DNA of 64,000 nucleotides from AC-32 sp963772975 (GCA_963772975.1 CAVYZH010000002.1:124001-188000); one strand, 5' to 3'. Counted from the first letter of the stretch, positions 9,001-17,805 are shown. Numbers and translations: made by a program. Notes: generated by a model from the sequence alone, not told the origin.

Positions 9001-9702
9001 GTGACAGTGAGCCCGGGAACGAGAGCCGAAGGAGAGCGCCCGGCACACGTCACGCTGGCGGTCGTGCTGCAGGTGCGCGAGGGCCGGCTGCAGGCGCTGC
9101 TCTGGCAGCGGGCGCGCGAGCCGTTCCTCGGGGCCTGGTCCCTCCCGGGCGGCTACCTCGAGCCGGGCGAGACGCTCGAGCAGTCGATCCGCGGCCACCT
9201 CGCGCAGAAGGTGGACGTCCGCGAGCTTGCCCACCTCGAGCAGCTCGAGACGCTCAGCGACCCGGACCGCAACCCGCTCGAGTGGGAGCTCGCGACCGCC
9301 TACCTCGGGCTCGTGCCTGCCGATCTCGACCCGGTCATCCCCGAGGACACGCGCTGGCACCCGGTTTCGCGGCTGCCCGAGCTCGCTTACGACCACCGCG
9401 CAATCGTGCTCGCCGGGCGCGAGCGGCTGCGGGCGAAGCTCTCGTACACGAACATCGCCTTCGCGCTTGCACCGCCGGTCTTCACGATCTCCGAACTGCG
9501 CGAGGTCTACGTCGCCGCGCTCGGGCACGAGGTCTCGGCGACCAACCTGCAGCGCGTCCTGCTACGGCGAGGCGTGCTCGAGGCCACAGGCGAACGGCGC
9601 GAGCCGGGCCGCGCCGGCGGCCGGCCGGCGGCGCTCTACCACTTCCACTCGAGGCGGCTGGAGATCACCGATCAGTTCGCGGTGCTGAGACCCCCCGGCT
9701 GA
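9001..9702 (+). CDS. nrtR: NrtR-family transcriptional regulator (Nudix plus winged helix)
   Basis: A 233-residue repressor of NAD metabolism. Residues ~15-140 form a Nudix domain; its box (GGYLEPGETLEQSIRGHLAQ) has lost the REhxEE catalytic core, as is usual when the domain senses ADP-ribose instead of hydrolysing it. Residues ~155-225 carry the winged helix typical of NrtR: FTISELREVYVAALG, SATNLQRVLLRRGVLE, RAGGRPAALYHF. The gene diverges from nadB-nadC-nadA with a perfect palindrome between them, so local repression of nad genes and autoregulation are likely. The start chosen is GTG; an in-frame GTG two codons downstream (9007) cannot be excluded. Confidence 0.88.
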   Translation: MTVSPGTRAEGERPAHVTLAVVLQVREGRLQALLWQRAREPFLGAWSLPGGYLEPGETLEQSIRGHLAQKVDVRELAHLEQLETLSDPDRNPLEWELATAYLGLVPADLDPVIPEDTRWHPVSRLPELAYDHRAIVLAGRERLRAKLSYTNIAFALAPPVFTISELREVYVAALGHEVSATNLQRVLLRRGVLEATGERREPGRAGGRPAALYHFHSRRLEITDQFAVLRPPG

Positions 9703-9767
9703 GGGATGCCTCCGTCCGCCGCCCCGCCTACCGTGGGCGGAACGGGAAGGAAGGGAAGGAAGAGGTC

Positions 9768-9854
9768 ATGCGGGTCTCGCTTTACGGAAGTCTGGTGGTC
9801 GTCTTTGCGCTGGTTCTCGCCTTCGCGGCGGTCGGGCTGACGCTCAGGGCGTGA
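9768..9854 (+). CDS. Single-helix membrane micropeptide, 28 residues
   Basis: Reads MRVSLYGSLVVVFALVLAFA and ends in LRA. It is a short cytoplasmic head followed by one transmembrane helix. A strong Shine-Dalgarno run (gggaaggaagaggtc) sits directly before the ATG, the main reason to accept such a short frame. It overlaps the end of the convergent sulfite-oxidase-like gene by 11 bases. No family was recognised. It may be cotranscribed with nrtR, 65 bases upstream, but a functional link is not shown. Confidence 0.5.
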   Translation: MRVSLYGSLVVVFALVLAFAAVGLTLRA

Positions 9855-10881
9855 CGGTGACGCGCACCGTCTGCACGGCGTTGTTCGCGTAGCCGCCGAG
9901 GTTCCAGGGCGGCTCGACCGGCTGCTCGTTGCCGGCCTCGTCGCGCGCGCGTGAACAGAGCACACGCTCGCCGGGCTGTGCGTCCCAGCGGTACGACCAG
10001 CCGCGCCAGGCCCACGGCTCGCCGGCGGGCTCGAGCTCGGCGGCGGCCCACGTCGAGCCGCCGTCGTCGCTGACCTCGACCGACGCGATCGGCGCCAGGC
10101 CCGACCAGGCGCGGCCCTCGACGGACACCTCACCGGCCGCAACGGTGCGCTCACGGGTCAGGAATTCCGGGATCCCCGGCGGCACAAACAGCGAGCGCGG
10201 CTGCATCCGCTGCAACGGCTCGCCCGCCTCGTCCTCGGACTGCCGCACCCGGTACGACCACGACTGCTGGTAACCGGCGAACGGCTCGTCGAGGAACTCG
10301 ATCCGCGAGAGCCACTTCACGTTCGTCATCCCGTACCAACCGGGAACGACCAGGCGCAGCGGGAAGCCGTGCTGCGGCGGCAGCGGCGCGCCGTTCATCT
10401 CGTAGGCGAGCAGGATCTCGCCGCGCATGGCCTCCTCGAGCGCGAGCGCGCGCTGAAAGGCCTGCTCGTCGCCTCCCTCGATGCCGCGGTCGAGCCCGGT
10501 GAAGAGCACCTCGACCGTGCCGTCCGGGACGCCGGCCTCCTCGAGCAGCGGCGCAAGCGGCGTGCCGCGCCAGCGCGCGGTGCCGACGGCCTCGAGGATC
10601 CACGGCTGGCTGACGGGCCGCGGCTCGAGCCGGGCGCGGCCGTTGCCCGCACACTCCATCGTCACGGTGTGCTCGACGGCCGGGCGGGCGCGCAGCTCGT
10701 CCAGCGACAGCTCGAGCCCGCCGACGGTCAGCCGCCAGGCGTCGGGATCGACGGCCGGGACGTCGTAGTGGATCAGCAGGTAGTGGAGCCCGACTGGCGT
10801 GACCGGGTAGCGCAGCGCCTCGAGCGGCATGCCGTGGTTCCGTGCCGCGAGCTGGAGCTCCTCGAGGCTGATCCCTTCCAC
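9844..10881 (-). CDS. Sulfite-oxidase-family molybdopterin protein
   Basis: A 345-residue protein with the oxidoreductase molybdopterin-binding domain (residues ~25-205) and the Mo-co dimerisation domain (~225-340). The molybdenum-ligand Cys is in TVTMECAGNGR. RRxR-like and substrate-pocket elements include PLPPQHGFPLRLVVPGWYG and NVKWLSRIEF. No twin-arginine or Sec signal is visible, so this version may be cytoplasmic or lack an annotated leader. Related enzymes oxidise sulfite or reduce other oxyanions and sulfoxides; the partner is unknown. The dimerisation domain shows the usual Ig-like pattern (SVEVSDDGGSTWAAAEL). The start is GTG. Confidence 0.85.
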   Translation of the reverse strand: MEGISLEELQLAARNHGMPLEALRYPVTPVGLHYLLIHYDVPAVDPDAWRLTVGGLELSLDELRARPAVEHTVTMECAGNGRARLEPRPVSQPWILEAVGTARWRGTPLAPLLEEAGVPDGTVEVLFTGLDRGIEGGDEQAFQRALALEEAMRGEILLAYEMNGAPLPPQHGFPLRLVVPGWYGMTNVKWLSRIEFLDEPFAGYQQSWSYRVRQSEDEAGEPLQRMQPRSLFVPPGIPEFLTRERTVAAGEVSVEGRAWSGLAPIASVEVSDDGGSTWAAAELEPAGEPWAWRGWSYRWDAQPGERVLCSRARDEAGNEQPVEPPWNLGGYANNAVQTVRVTVTP

Positions 10882-10885
10882 GTGC

Positions 10886-12414
10886 TCAGCCTACTGCGAC
10901 CGGCTCGGCCGCCAGGGCCAGCTCGGCGTCGGCCTGCTCGATCACGACCGGATCGTGGGTCGCGCAGACGACCGCGGCACCCGTCTCACGCGCGAGCGTG
11001 GTCAGTAGCGTCGCCAGCCGGAGCGCGTTGGCCTGGTCAAGCCGCGCGGTCGGCTCATCGACGAGCAGCAGCGCGGGCCGCGCCGCGAGCGCGCGCGCCA
11101 CGGCGACGCGAACCTGCTCGCCGGCCGAGAGTCTCGAGACCCGCTGGCCGGCGCGCTCGGCGAGCCCGACGGAGGCGAGCACCTCGTGCGGGTCGCCCTC
11201 GAGCCCGCGGATCTCCTGGCCGAGCTCCACGTTCTCGCGCGCGCTCAGGAACGGGACGAGGCCGCTCTGCTGCGGCACGAGCGCGACCTCGCGGCGACGC
11301 AGCTCCGCACGAGCCGTTCGGTCGAGCGCGTTCACGGCCGTCTCGCCGACGAGCACCTCGCCCGCGTCGGGCAGGTCGAGCCCGGCGAGCAGGTGGAGCA
11401 GCGTCGTCTTGCCCGACCCGGACGGGCCCGTGACGGCCGTCAGGCGAGCACCCGGAAACTCGGCGTCGAGGCCGGCGAAGACGCGAGCGGCGGCCGCGCC
11501 GTGGCCGTGCGTCTTGACCACTCCGCGCAGAACAGCCACCGGCGCGCCTGCCGGGACCGGCTCGAGGGGCGCCAGCTCCGGCTCGGGCCGCACGCCGTCT
11601 CCACCCGCGGCGCTGACGACGATCCGGCCGTCCTCGAGCGACGCTGCGGCCCGCGTGCCGATCCCGGCGCGCTCGAGGAACTCCTGCGGCAGCCGCAGCC
11701 AGCCGCCGCGCCCGACCACGATCGTCCCCCCCCCGCCACCGTCTCCTCGCTGACACGCCCGTCGCGGATGTGGACGAAGCGGTCGGCGATCGCAGTCGAG
11801 GCGGGATCGTGGCTGACGATCACGACGGTGCAGCCCTCGGCGGCCGCCAGCTCCGCGATCGCCTCGTAGACGAGGCCGGCACTCGCCTCGTCGAGCTCGC
11901 CCGTCGGCTCGTCCGCGAGCAGCAGCCGCGGCCGGTGCGCGAGCGCGGCGCAGAGCGCGACCCGCTGCTGCTCGCCGCCGGAGAGCTGCGCGGGGCGGGA
12001 GCCGAGCTTCTCGCCCAGCCCGACCCGGCGCAGCAGCTCCTCGGCGCGGGGAGCCCAGTCGCGCCCCTCGGCGCGGAGGCGGAGCCCGACCAGCTCGCGC
12101 GCGGTCAGCTCGGGCGCGAGCGCCTGCTCGTAGTGCTGGTCGAGATAGCCCACGACCTGGGAGCGGTAGCGCGCGCGGCCGGCGCGGCCGAGCGAGCGGA
12201 GGTTCTGGCCGAAGACGCGGATCGTCCCGGCCGAGGGAAGGTCGAGGCCGGCGAGGATCCGCAGGAACGACGTCTTGCCCGCCCCGCTCGGGCCGAGCAC
12301 GGTCAGGATCTCGCCCTCGGCGACGCTCAGGGTCAGGCCCTGGAGCGCGGCGGCGTCGCCCTCGGGCGTCGAGTGGACGCGGAAGAGGTCCTGGGCCTCG
12401 ATCGCGACGGTCAT
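10886..12414 (-). CDS. Two-ATPase ABC protein with AbrB-like linker, split by a poly-G frameshift
   Basis: The first ATPase has Walker A GPSGAGKT, signature LSGGEQQRV and Walker B RLLLADEPTGELDE. The second has Walker A GPSGSGKT, signature LSAGEQVRV and Walker B ALLLVDEPTARLDQ. Between them lies an ~40-residue piece, VVGRGGWLRLPQEFLERAGI, that looks like a SpoVT/AbrB swapped-hairpin domain. The first half runs out of frame at a run of nine G (C9 at 11726-11734); one missing base joins both halves into one ~500-residue protein. Otherwise they would be two separate genes, the second starting near 11719. The ATG overlaps the permease stop, so this is the energising subunit of the FtsX-type permease next to it. 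Confidence 0.82.
11726..11734. repeat. Nine-base C/G homopolymer at the ABC frame break
   Basis: C9 on the + strand (G9 in the sense of the gene). The reading frame of the two-ATPase protein is lost exactly here. Ten bases, or seven, would restore it. Confidence 0.9.
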
Positions 12415-15400
12415 GCCGCGCCTCCGTAGCGCGCGGGCACGCGGCCGCGGAAGGCGCGCCAGGTCGCGGCGCCGACGAGCGCGACTGCCGCGATCGCCGC
12501 GAGGACCCCCGCGACCGCCAGCAGCGGCCAGTCGGGGACGAGCTCGAGGGGCGGCTCCGGCGAGGTCGCGTTCGCGGTCAGCTCGACGAAGCGGACGACG
12601 AGCAGCGAGAGCACGATGCCGGTCGCAATCCCGCCGAGCGCCCCGGCCAACCCCGCCAGCGAGGCGCGCAGCCGCAGCTGCCTGCGCAGGCTCGCCGGCG
12701 CGACGCCCTGCGCCTCGAGGTCGAACAGCTCAGCCGCCTCGTCGCGCCGCTCGCTGAGCGTGCCGAGCACGAGCGCGAGCAGTGCGAGCACGATTGCCGT
12801 CAGGGCCGCGGTCTCGAGCAACGCGAGCGCCGCGCGAGCGACCGGCTCGGCGCGCAACGAGTGTTCGAGCTGCGAGCGCGAGGCAACCGCGAGCGCCGTG
12901 AACGGCGGCTTGCGCAGGCGGGCCTCGACCGCCTCGCGCCGCGACGGGTCATTGTCCAGCCAGAGCTCGGTCGCGAAGCCGGTCCCGGGTGCCGAGGTGT
13001 TGAGCGCGCTCTCGAGCGCCGGCCGGTCGGCTACGAGGAAGTCGGAGGTCTCGCTCTGCGAGATGCCCGGGAAGCGCCGCGCCACGGCCGCGACCCGGAA
13101 CCGGAGCTGCTCGCCGTTGACGGTCACACCGAGCACGCGGTCGGGACCGGCGAGCGTGGCCAGGAACGGTGAGACGACCGCGGGGATCTGCAGGCCGTCC
13201 GTCGGCTGGCGCGGGCGCAGGTAGGTGTCGACCTCGTTGGTGAGCGTGACGTTGAAGCGCAGCTCATCGCCCCGCGTGAGCCGGTTGACGCCGACGGTTC
13301 CCAGCCAGTCGCCGTAGTCCGTCAACGCTCGGCCGTCCACGCTGGGTGGGCCGAGCTCGACGCTGCCAACCGCGGGAGCGCCCGAGTCCGCGCCGCGCTC
13401 CTCGAGCTTCGGCGGCGGCTCGAGCCGGAACGCGACGAGCCTGCCGCCACGCGCGCGGGCCGGCACCGGTGCGACGAGCACCGTCTGGGCGCGGACCTTC
13501 GTTGCGCGCCAGGCGAATCGGGACGAACGAGCCGTCAGGCGCGGCCACGTAGGCGACGAGCCCGAGCTGCGTCGGTGTACGACCATCCGCAGCGACAGCT
13601 GCTGCGCGTCGGCCGGGATCCGCGGGCCGCGCAGCGCGACCGGCCGCTGCGGGTCGACCTCTCGGGCGAGCTCCGACGGACCGGCCGAGGCGAAGTCGGA
13701 GCGCCAGCCGCCGATCCCGGCGAGCGTGCCGCGCGGCAGGCCAAGCACCGTGATCCCGGTCACGTCGGCGCCGGCGATGCTGCCCGCGACCCGCGTCACC
13801 CGGCTCACGCGCGCGTCCAGCGAGCGCTCTACCGAGGGCGTCACCACCGAGCGCACCGGGATCAGCTGCGCGAGGTCCTCGCTGACGACCTCGTCGGCCG
13901 GCACGGCGAAGGCTGCCTCCTGCCGCTGGGCCGCGACGAGCGTCGACCGGTAGGAGGAGGCGAACAGCGCGAAGCCGACCGAGACCACGACGAATGCGAC
14001 GGCGACCGCCGCGTATCCCGGCCGCCGCGCAAGGCCGAGGGCGGCAAGCCGCAGCGCGAGCGCGTTCTCCGGAACGACGCGTTCGAGGCCGCGCAGCGCG
14101 AACGGCAACAGCCGCGCTACGGCGACGGCCGCCGCGAAGCCGACGAGCGCCGGCAGGAGCAGCAGCACGAGGCCCGTTCCGTTCGCGGCCAGCAGCTCCG
14201 AGGCGTTCGCCGAGCCGCGTGCCAACGCGATCACGACTGCGAGCGCCGCACCGATCGCCGCCACGTCGAGCGGCGAGAGCGCGAGCCCGCCGACCTGCAG
14301 CGGCTCGATCACGAGCGCGAGCGTCACCACCAGGGCGGCGGCGGCCGCGACGGCCACCGCAATCGCCAGGCCACGGCCCGAGAGCACCGAGTGCGCCAGC
14401 AGCGCCCCGGCCGGCTCGCCACTCTTTCCGGCGATCGCCGCCGCGGCGGCCGAGCCGGCCAGCCAGCCGAGCACCGTGCCGGCGACAGCCGCGAACAGCG
14501 ACTCGACGAACACCACCAGGCCGCTCTGCCAGCGGGCGACGCCCGAAGCGCTCAGCCGCGCGAGCAGCGCCTCCGCGTCCGGCCGCTGCCGCGCCGCCAC
14601 CAGCACCGCGAAGGCGAGCAGCAGGGCGACGGCCTCGCCGCCGAGCAGCAGGAGGCGGCGACCGGCGACGCGGGCAGAGTCGGCCGCGGCGAGCAGCTCG
14701 TCAGTCGGCGCGGTCAGCTCGAAGCCGAAGCTCGAGCCCTGGAAGGCCGTGCGCGCCTGCTCGATCCGCGTCGCCAGCGCCTCGACCGACCAGGAGCGCA
14801 CCGTCCCGCGCTGCAGCGGTACGACCCAGCCGTAGCTGCGGTAGGCGTCGTGCAGCACCGGCGAGCGGTCGAGCGCCGCGACCCCGTTCGCCAGCACGAG
14901 CGGCGGCGGCGCGGGCCGGTGGTAGCGGCGGATCTTCTCCACGAAGGCCGACTCGCCCAGGTCCTGCGCCGGGATCGCGTCGCCGAACAGGGTCGCGGTG
15001 CGCAGGTCGCCCTCGCCGACCGGCACGAGGCGCAGGCCCGGAACGTTCGTGATGGGCCCGCCGCGCCGGACGACGAGCACCTCGCAATGCTTGGGCCGGC
15101 AGACGCGCGGCAGCCGGCCCGAGCGCAGGCGCACCCAGCGTCCGAGGTCGTCGACGGCGCCGAGGCTGAGCAGCGCCCCGCCGAACTGGTGCTCTCGGTA
15201 GAGCGAGGTCCCGGTCGCGCGCTTGGGGAGCACGCGCTCGAGCTGCCGGCGCACGCTCGCGTCGAGCGTCGCGTATGGCGCGACCTGGCCGCCGACGCTG
15301 AACCAGTTGACGCGCACCGATCGCACCTTCGCCGGCAGCTGCTCGACCTGGCGCCCAACCTCGCGGTCCTGGGCCGCGACCGTCCCGGCGAGCACGGCGG

Positions 15401-15509
15401 CGAGCATCGCGGCAGCCGCCGCGAGCCCGAGCACCACGAGTACGAGCGGCCCACCCCGCCGGCGCAGGCGCGCGCCTGCGAGCCAGAAGGGAAAGACGAG
15501 CTTGCGCAT
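12411..15509 (-). CDS. FtsX-like ABC transporter permease, MacB/LolC type
   Basis: About 1030 residues. One transmembrane helix lies near the N-terminus (PLVLVVLGLAAAAAMLAAVL), followed by a large extracytoplasmic region, a central bundle of helices (~residues 310-560), a second periplasmic region and a C-terminal trio of helices (LALLALVLGTLSERRDEAAE, then GIATGIVLSLLVVRFVEL). This double-FtsX layout belongs to permeases that extract lipids, lipoproteins or peptides. It is coupled by ATGA to the two-ATPase gene. Between ~13565 and ~13505 the frame changes and returns: the family-like reading TQLGLVAYVAAPDGSFVPIR is in another frame, so ~25 residues are mistranslated as written. The start at MRKLVFPFWLAG was preferred to one 14 codons upstream. 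Confidence 0.83.
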   Translation of the reverse strand: MRKLVFPFWLAGARLRRRGGPLVLVVLGLAAAAAMLAAVLAGTVAAQDREVGRQVEQLPAKVRSVRVNWFSVGGQVAPYATLDASVRRQLERVLPKRATGTSLYREHQFGGALLSLGAVDDLGRWVRLRSGRLPRVCRPKHCEVLVVRRGGPITNVPGLRLVPVGEGDLRTATLFGDAIPAQDLGESAFVEKIRRYHRPAPPPLVLANGVAALDRSPVLHDAYRSYGWVVPLQRGTVRSWSVEALATRIEQARTAFQGSSFGFELTAPTDELLAAADSARVAGRRLLLLGGEAVALLLAFAVLVAARQRPDAEALLARLSASGVARWQSGLVVFVESLFAAVAGTVLGWLAGSAAAAAIAGKSGEPAGALLAHSVLSGRGLAIAVAVAAAAALVVTLALVIEPLQVGGLALSPLDVAAIGAALAVVIALARGSANASELLAANGTGLVLLLLPALVGFAAAVAVARLLPFALRGLERVVPENALALRLAALGLARRPGYAAVAVAFVVVSVGFALFASSYRSTLVAAQRQEAAFAVPADEVVSEDLAQLIPVRSVVTPSVERSLDARVSRVTRVAGSIAGADVTGITVLGLPRGTLAGIGGWRSDFASAGPSELAREVDPQRPVALRGPRIPADAQQLSLRMVVHRRSSGSSPTWPRLTARSSRFAWRATKVRAQTVLVAPVPARARGGRLVAFRLEPPPKLEERGADSGAPAVGSVELGPPSVDGRALTDYGDWLGTVGVNRLTRGDELRFNVTLTNEVDTYLRPRQPTDGLQIPAVVSPFLATLAGPDRVLGVTVNGEQLRFRVAAVARRFPGISQSETSDFLVADRPALESALNTSAPGTGFATELWLDNDPSRREAVEARLRKPPFTALAVASRSQLEHSLRAEPVARAALALLETAALTAIVLALLALVLGTLSERRDEAAELFDLEAQGVAPASLRRQLRLRASLAGLAGALGGIATGIVLSLLVVRFVELTANATSPEPPLELVPDWPLLAVAGVLAAIAAVALVGAATWRAFRGRVPARYGGAA

Positions 15510-15569
15510 CACCGGGAAGAACGGTGCCAGCGCCGGGCACCCCTCGTCCACCCGGACCGCGCAGCTGGA

Positions 15570-16421
15570 TCAGCTTCCGCTAGCAGCCTCTGCGGCGGCG
15601 AGGACGCGCACGACCTCGAGGCCGAAACGCGCGTCGAAGGTCGTCTCGCCCGTGAGCAGTGCGTCGATCGCGGCGCCGTAGGCGGCGATCCGGTCGACGT
15701 TCCCGGCGTCGGGCCTGCGGGCCGGCCCCTCCGCGCCCCAGAAGACGACCTCGTTCACGTCCGCGGGCGCAGTCAGGCTGAGCGCCGCGCTGCTGGCGGC
15801 GCCGGACTCGTGCGCGAGCGCCAGGTGCACCTCGTCGCGCGGCCCGCGCACGGCCACGACCCGCTCGACCTTTCCCAGCGCGGGCAGCAGCGCCGACAGC
15901 GCGTGCGGCCCGACGTCCCAGAGCCCGCCCCGTTCGCGCCGCCAAACCGACTCGCCGAACGGGTTCCCGGGCTCGAAGATCGAGGCGAGATAGAGCGCGC
16001 TGCCGCCGTCCCAGCTGCGGCCGTCGACCTCCTCGCGGTACCAGGCGGCGAGCCCGGGATCGAGCCGGAAGGTGAAGAAGACGACCGTCGGAGCCCGCAC
16101 CGCGTCCACCAGCCGCTCGGCCGCCTCGACGCTCAGCGCGAGCGGCTTCTCGAGCAGCAGCGCCCGGCCCGCCTCGGCCGCCGGCAGGGCGAGCTCCGCC
16201 TGCACGTTCGGCGGGACGGAGAACGCAACCGCGTCGACGGCGGCGATCAGCTCGTCGAGGTCGCCGAACGCGCGCACGCCGTGCTTGGCCGCGAGCGCCG
16301 CCGCCTTCGCCGGGTCGCGGCCCCAGACGCCGACGAGCTCCGCCTGCGGGTGAGCGGCGATACCGGCCGCATGGGCGACATCCGCCCAGTAGCCGGTCCC
16401 GACCAGTCCGAAGCTCAGCAC
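15570..16421 (-). CDS. Gfo/Idh/MocA-family NAD(P)-dependent oxidoreductase
   Basis: A 283-residue protein. The Rossmann start FGLVGTGYWADVAHAAGIAA, then GVWGRDPAKAAALAAKHGV and the conserved EKP (LLLEKPLALS) are diagnostic of the family. The C-terminal alpha/beta domain contains WDGGSALYLASIFEPG and GGLWDVGPHALSALLP, in which the His is the usual catalytic or sugar-contacting residue. Members oxidise or reduce sugars, inositols or biliverdin; this substrate is unknown. It is somewhat shorter than typical members (~330). The GTG start lies ~25 bases after the cytochrome gene, read in the opposite sense of growth, and no operon partner is obvious. Confidence 0.85.
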   Translation of the reverse strand: MLSFGLVGTGYWADVAHAAGIAAHPQAELVGVWGRDPAKAAALAAKHGVRAFGDLDELIAAVDAVAFSVPPNVQAELALPAAEAGRALLLEKPLALSVEAAERLVDAVRAPTVVFFTFRLDPGLAAWYREEVDGRSWDGGSALYLASIFEPGNPFGESVWRRERGGLWDVGPHALSALLPALGKVERVVAVRGPRDEVHLALAHESGAASSAALSLTAPADVNEVVFWGAEGPARRPDAGNVDRIAAYGAAIDALLTGETTFDARFGLEVVRVLAAAEAASGS

Positions 16422-16446
16422 CGCGCCGACTCTACGCCGCTGGCCG

Positions 16447-17202
16447 CTACTTAAACGTCTTGATGTAGGTCACGAGCGCCTGCAGGTCGGCGTCCGAAAG
16501 GATGCCGCCCCAGTGGGGCATGCTCACGATCGGCGCACGGCCGACCACGCTGCCACTGCGGATCATGTCGGTGATCTTCTGGTCCGTGTTGAACTCACTG
16601 CGGAAGTCGGCTCCCGCGAGCGGCGGGATCGTCTTGTCCTCCGAGAGCGGGTTGGGCACGCCGCCGAGGCCGTTCGGGCCATGGCAGTTGATGCAGCCGT
16701 CACGCACATAGAGCGCGGCCCCCGCCACTTCCGGACCCTGGTCGCGCGGCACCGGCGGCGGGGTCGCGTCCTGGACGCTCGGCAGGCCTGAGTGGAGATA
16801 CGCGACGAGCTGGTCGACCTGCCGCTTCGAGATCACCGCGCCCCAGACCGGCATGTACGGCTTGGTCGGATTCGCCGACTCGCCTAGCCCGTGGTTGATG
16901 ATGTGCGTCAGCTGCGCGACGGTCAGCGTCTTGCCCACCGACTTCAGCTGAGGCACATCGGGCGAGACGCCGCCCTGGCCGTTCAGGCCGTGGCACTGCG
17001 CGCAGGCGAACTGAACGAAGACGTGCGCGCCGGCAGCGACGGTCGGGTCGACGCTCGTCGAGCCCGCTGCTGCGGCGGCGACCGTGCCGACGGTCTTGGT
17101 GCGATTGGTGTAGTGACCTGCCCCGAACCCGATCAGCGCGGCGAGCGCCACGAGCAGAAGCACGACTCCTATGACGACCCCCACGAGGTTCGGTCGTCTC
17201 AT
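16447..17202 (-). CDS. Membrane-anchored diheme cytochrome c
   Basis: A 251-residue protein with an N-terminal anchor (VVIGVVLLLVALAALIGFGA). Two class I cytochrome c domains follow, with heme motifs CAQCH (~residue 75) and CINCH (~residue 170). Distal Met candidates lie in KPYMPVWG and SMPHWGGILS, each 50-65 residues after its heme. The duplicated layout resembles cytochromes that shuttle electrons between quinol oxidase and terminal oxidase complexes, on the outer face of the membrane. No oxidase genes are adjacent. The ATG start gives the short positively charged head MRRPN before the helix. Confidence 0.87.
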   Translation of the reverse strand: MRRPNLVGVVIGVVLLLVALAALIGFGAGHYTNRTKTVGTVAAAAAGSTSVDPTVAAGAHVFVQFACAQCHGLNGQGGVSPDVPQLKSVGKTLTVAQLTHIINHGLGESANPTKPYMPVWGAVISKRQVDQLVAYLHSGLPSVQDATPPPVPRDQGPEVAGAALYVRDGCINCHGPNGLGGVPNPLSEDKTIPPLAGADFRSEFNTDQKITDMIRSGSVVGRAPIVSMPHWGGILSDADLQALVTYIKTFK

Positions 17203-17289
17203 CAGAAGGAATCTTCGCACGCCGCCCGGCCGCCGCACAAGGTGCACGGTTGCTCTGCGCGCCGACGTTCCCGCCGTTAGCCTCCCGCC

Positions 17290-17448
17290 GTGATCGACCC
17301 CGAGCTCGCAGCCATCCTCGGCGCCCTCGCGTTCGGCGTGCTGTTGACGTTGCCGCGCCTGCACCGAGCCGCCCGCCGGGCGGAGAACTTCTGCGCCAGC
17401 TGCGGCCGGCGCATCCTCCTCGGCCAGCGAACGTGCGACTGCGACTGA
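17290..17448 (+). CDS. Small membrane protein with C-terminal zinc-ribbon-like cysteines, copy 1
   Basis: 52 residues, with one hydrophobic helix near the N-terminus (LAAILGALAFGVLLTLPRL), then a basic linker and FCASCGRRILLGQRTCDCD. The CxxC plus CxC arrangement could bind zinc. The GTG start is shared by both repeat copies. The next gene overlaps by 16 bases in another frame. No family was recognised. A paralogue lies at 21647. Confidence 0.55.
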   Translation: MIDPELAAILGALAFGVLLTLPRLHRAARRAENFCASCGRRILLGQRTCDCD

Positions 17449-17627
17449 GCTTCGACGTCCCCGACCGGCGCGATCTGCGCGTCTTCGGGGGCTACTGCCT
17501 CGCGGCCGCGGTCTACATCGCGATCGGCGTCACCTGGGTCGACTTCCTGCTCTCGTTCTGGGTCGGCCTGGCCTACCTGGTCGTGGTCGCGTGGGCGGTG
17601 CCGACGTTCGTCCGGTGGCTCGTTTGA
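17433..17627 (+). CDS. Two-helix membrane protein, 64 residues, copy 1
   Basis: Reads MRLRLSFDVPDRRDLRVFGG, then two adjacent hydrophobic helices (YCLAAAVYIAIGVTWVDFLL and FWVGLAYLVVVAWAVPTFV). The GTG start overlaps the end of the preceding small gene, and the stop overlaps a TTG start of the following gene. Differs from copy 2 by one residue (DRRD versus DGRD). Function unknown. Confidence 0.6.
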   Translation: MRLRLSFDVPDRRDLRVFGGYCLAAAVYIAIGVTWVDFLLSFWVGLAYLVVVAWAVPTFVRWLV

Positions 17628-17795
17628 GCTGGGCGGCGCACGACCTCGAGCCCTACGCGATCCAGAAGCACGTCGTCGGCGGCGTCTGGCGCCAGCGCAT
17701 GGTCGTCGACGAGAACAACGCCTACGTGACGGGCGGCCGACGACTGGCGCGACACGGTCGACCGCCTCGCCGCCGCTCGTCGCACCGACAACCGT
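17624..17795 (+). pseudogene. Truncated 5' fragment of the YdjM-like gene joined to unrelated DNA
   Basis: The first ~17 codons (LSWAAHDLEPYAIQKHV) equal the start of the intact gene at 21981. The match then stops and an unrelated coding-like stretch follows in the same frame: GGVWRQRMVVDENNAYVTG, continuing after one extra base as DDWRDTVDRLAAARRTDNRL. The second piece looks like the tail of another gene, which I cannot identify. The chimera marks the left junction of whatever event placed the glyoxylate operon here. Confidence 0.6.
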
Positions 17796-17805
17796 CTGAG
17801 CGACG

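Larger units (their letters stand above)
17290..17675 (+). repeat. 386-bp direct repeat, copy 1
   Basis: Matches 21647-22032 in the same orientation with three mismatches (99.2% identity). It carries two complete small genes and the first ~17 codons of a third. The copies flank the whole glyoxylate operon. Homology ends abruptly after aagcacgtcg. Confidence 0.97.

Noticed and set aside
13575..16454. A 959-codon open frame on the + strand
   Set aside because: It is antisense to the FtsX permease and the Gfo/Idh gene, is almost only Arg, Ala, Glu and Pro, and has no recognisable domain; it arises from high GC.
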